25,573 nucleotides of DNA from positions 1-25,573 of the forward strand of contig DATLEF010000200.1 of NCBI GenBank assembly GCA_035525455.1, given 5' to 3'. This DNA is from JAQGMV01 sp035525455. GTDB lineage: Bacteria > Pseudomonadota > Gammaproteobacteria > Burkholderiales > SG8-41. This document shows, piece after piece, positions 24,462 to 25,573 of the stretch. Under the pieces are notes generated by a model. It had not been told where the DNA came from. It saw only the letters and a list, made by a program, of their open reading frames with translations, and did no database searches. The first letter of the stretch is position 1, and the number at the start of each line of letters is the position of its first letter. A program made the translations under genes and the position numbers.

Positions 24462-25349
24462 TCAAACTGCCGCGGCTCCGCCGACGATCTCGCTCAACTC
24501 TTTGGTGATCGAAGCCTGGCGCGATTTGTTGTAGACAAGCGTGAGCTCGTCGATCACGGTTGCCGCATTGTCCGAAGCCGACTTCATCGCGACCATGCGC
24601 GCGGATTGCTCCGACGCCATGTTCTCGGCGACCGCCTGGTATATCAGCGCCTCGATATACCGCGTGAGCACCTGGTTCAGCACTACCGCCGCGTCGGGCT
24701 CGTACAGGTAATCCCAGGTGCCGGTGGGCGTAGCAGCACCGCTTGCCGGTGAAATCGCGATGTGCTCGGCGGAGAGCGGCAGCAGCTGCTCCATGACCGG
24801 CTCCTGCTTCATCGTATTGATGAACCGGGTGTAGAAAATCAACAGCCGGTCGAAGCGGTCCGCGACATAGCCATCGAGCATGACTTTCACGGCGCCGATG
24901 AGCTTGTCCATATGCGGCCGATCGCCGAGCCCGGTGACCTGAGAGGCAATCTGGACGCCGAGACGTTGCAGAAAGCCGAGTCCTTTGTTGCCGATCGCGC
25001 ACGCTTCGATTTCTTCGCCGTCGGTCTCCCATTCACGGATTTTCGTGAGCGCAAGGCGCAGCACGTTGGTGTTGAGCCCCCCACACAGCCCTTTGTCGGC
25101 GGTAACGACGATGATGCCCACACGCTTGACCGTGTCGCGCTCGATGATGAACGGATGGCGATATTCCGGGTTCGCGTGGCTAATGTGAGCCGCGACATTG
25201 CGGATTTTCTCGCCGTACGGCCGCGCCATGCGCATGCGTTCCTGCGCGCGGCGCATCTTGGATGCGGCGACCATTTCCATCGCTTTGGTGATCTTGCGCG
25301 TGTTCTGCACGCTCTTGATCTTGTTGCGGATCTCTTTCGAGCCTGGCAT
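24462..25349 (-). CDS. atpG: F1Fo ATP synthase gamma subunit
   Basis: The gamma subunit is the central rotor shaft of F1. The 295-residue protein has the N-terminal helix with KITKAMEMVAASKMR, a central Rossmann-like domain (VTADKGLCGGLN), and the C-terminal helix with the late motif YNKSRQASITKELSEIVGG. The length is normal. The start at 25349 gives the usual MPGSKEIRNKI N-terminus; the SD is weak (GGA about 9 bases upstream). It is separated from atpA by 121 bp that hold two hairpins. Confidence 0.97.
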   Translation of the reverse strand: MPGSKEIRNKIKSVQNTRKITKAMEMVAASKMRRAQERMRMARPYGEKIRNVAAHISHANPEYRHPFIIERDTVKRVGIIVVTADKGLCGGLNTNVLRLALTKIREWETDGEEIEACAIGNKGLGFLQRLGVQIASQVTGLGDRPHMDKLIGAVKVMLDGYVADRFDRLLIFYTRFINTMKQEPVMEQLLPLSAEHIAISPASGAATPTGTWDYLYEPDAAVVLNQVLTRYIEALIYQAVAENMASEQSARMVAMKSASDNAATVIDELTLVYNKSRQASITKELSEIVGGAAAV

Positions 25350-25420
25350 GTTGCTTATCCGTCTCCCAAGCCCTCGCAGGATTGGATGTGAATACTAAAT
25401 ACCATTTGATAGTTACGTTC

Positions 25421-25467
25421 GCGGCAGACGCCCGTTCCGGGCCTGCCGCTCACCAGCAGACCGTGAG
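25421..25467 (-). repeat. Two hairpins in the atpA-atpG gap
   Basis: GCGGCAG (25421-25427) pairs with CTGCCGC (25443-25449), enclosing an inner stem GCCCG (25430-25434) / CGGGC (25438-25442) with a TTC loop and a 2-nt bulge. A second, weaker stem CTCAC (25449-25453) / GTGAG (25463-25467) lies closer to the atpA stop. On the minus strand the strong hairpin is followed by an AT-rich stretch (25387-25416) without a T-run, so full termination is unlikely. An mRNA processing or stabilising element, or an internal promoter in the AT-rich stretch, is possible. Confidence 0.55.
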
Positions 25468-25470
25468 GTC

Positions 25471-25573
25471 CTAATAGGTGGCGGTTGTCTTCCAATCCTT
25501 CATCGCCTGCTGGAGCTTGTCTTCGTCTTCCTTGGAGAGGTCTTTGGTGTCCTCGATACGCTTTACGAGATCG
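25471..25573 (-). CDS. atpA: F1Fo ATP synthase alpha subunit (C-terminal fragment)
   Basis: The frame enters from the right edge and ends at TAG (25473-25471 on the minus strand). It leaves 33 residues, including DTKDLSKEDEDKL and ending KDWKTTATY, which match the end of AtpA. It is followed by atpG, the normal order. The rest of the gene lies outside the window. Confidence 0.9.
   Translation of the reverse strand, partial: DLVKRIEDTKDLSKEDEDKLQQAMKDWKTTATY

Overview
The window looks like chromosomal DNA from a GC-rich betaproteobacterium, probably an uncultured or poorly sampled lineage. This rests on the gene content and order (aroK-aroB-dgt, gltB-gltD, hemE, priA, argS-SPOR-dsbA, glmU-glmS, atp), on full-length proteins of proteobacterial type, and on the beta-subunit motif VDNIYRYTLAGTE, which I associate with betaproteobacterial AtpD. 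The taxonomic call is inference. Nearly all of the sequence is intact core housekeeping DNA. I see no phage genes, insertion sequences, CRISPR array, tRNA or rRNA.

Plus-strand block (1-17739). A 36-codon tail of an unidentified gene is followed by about 300 bp of non-coding DNA full of short repeats and hairpins. Then come aroK and aroB (shikimate pathway, overlapping), dgt (dNTP triphosphohydrolase, overlapping aroB), gltB and gltD (NADPH glutamate synthase, preceded by a promoter and a possible translation-controlling leader), hemE (haem synthesis), a 343-bp intergenic region with DnaA-box-like sites, priA (replication restart helicase), argS (arginyl-tRNA synthetase), a SPOR-domain membrane protein of FtsN type, two tandem overlapping DsbA-like periplasmic oxidoreductases, and a short-chain dehydrogenase.

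Minus-strand block (25573-17806, listed in transcription order). The end of atpA, then atpG, atpD and atpC (F1 ATP synthase) close with a rho-independent terminator. After it come glpD (aerobic glycerol-3-phosphate dehydrogenase), glmU and glmS (UDP-N-acetylglucosamine synthesis). The two blocks converge between the dehydrogenase gene and glmS.

No wholly new system is evident. The points that most deserve a check are non-coding. One is a family of short hairpin repeats, two copies before aroK and one directly before hemE, whose stems keep pairing while their sequence and length change. The second is a candidate SD-sequestering leader before gltB. The third is a group of DnaA-box-like sites next to an AT-rich stretch between hemE and priA. 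The last is a glpD start codon that can only be TTG and lies in the T-tract of the atp terminator.
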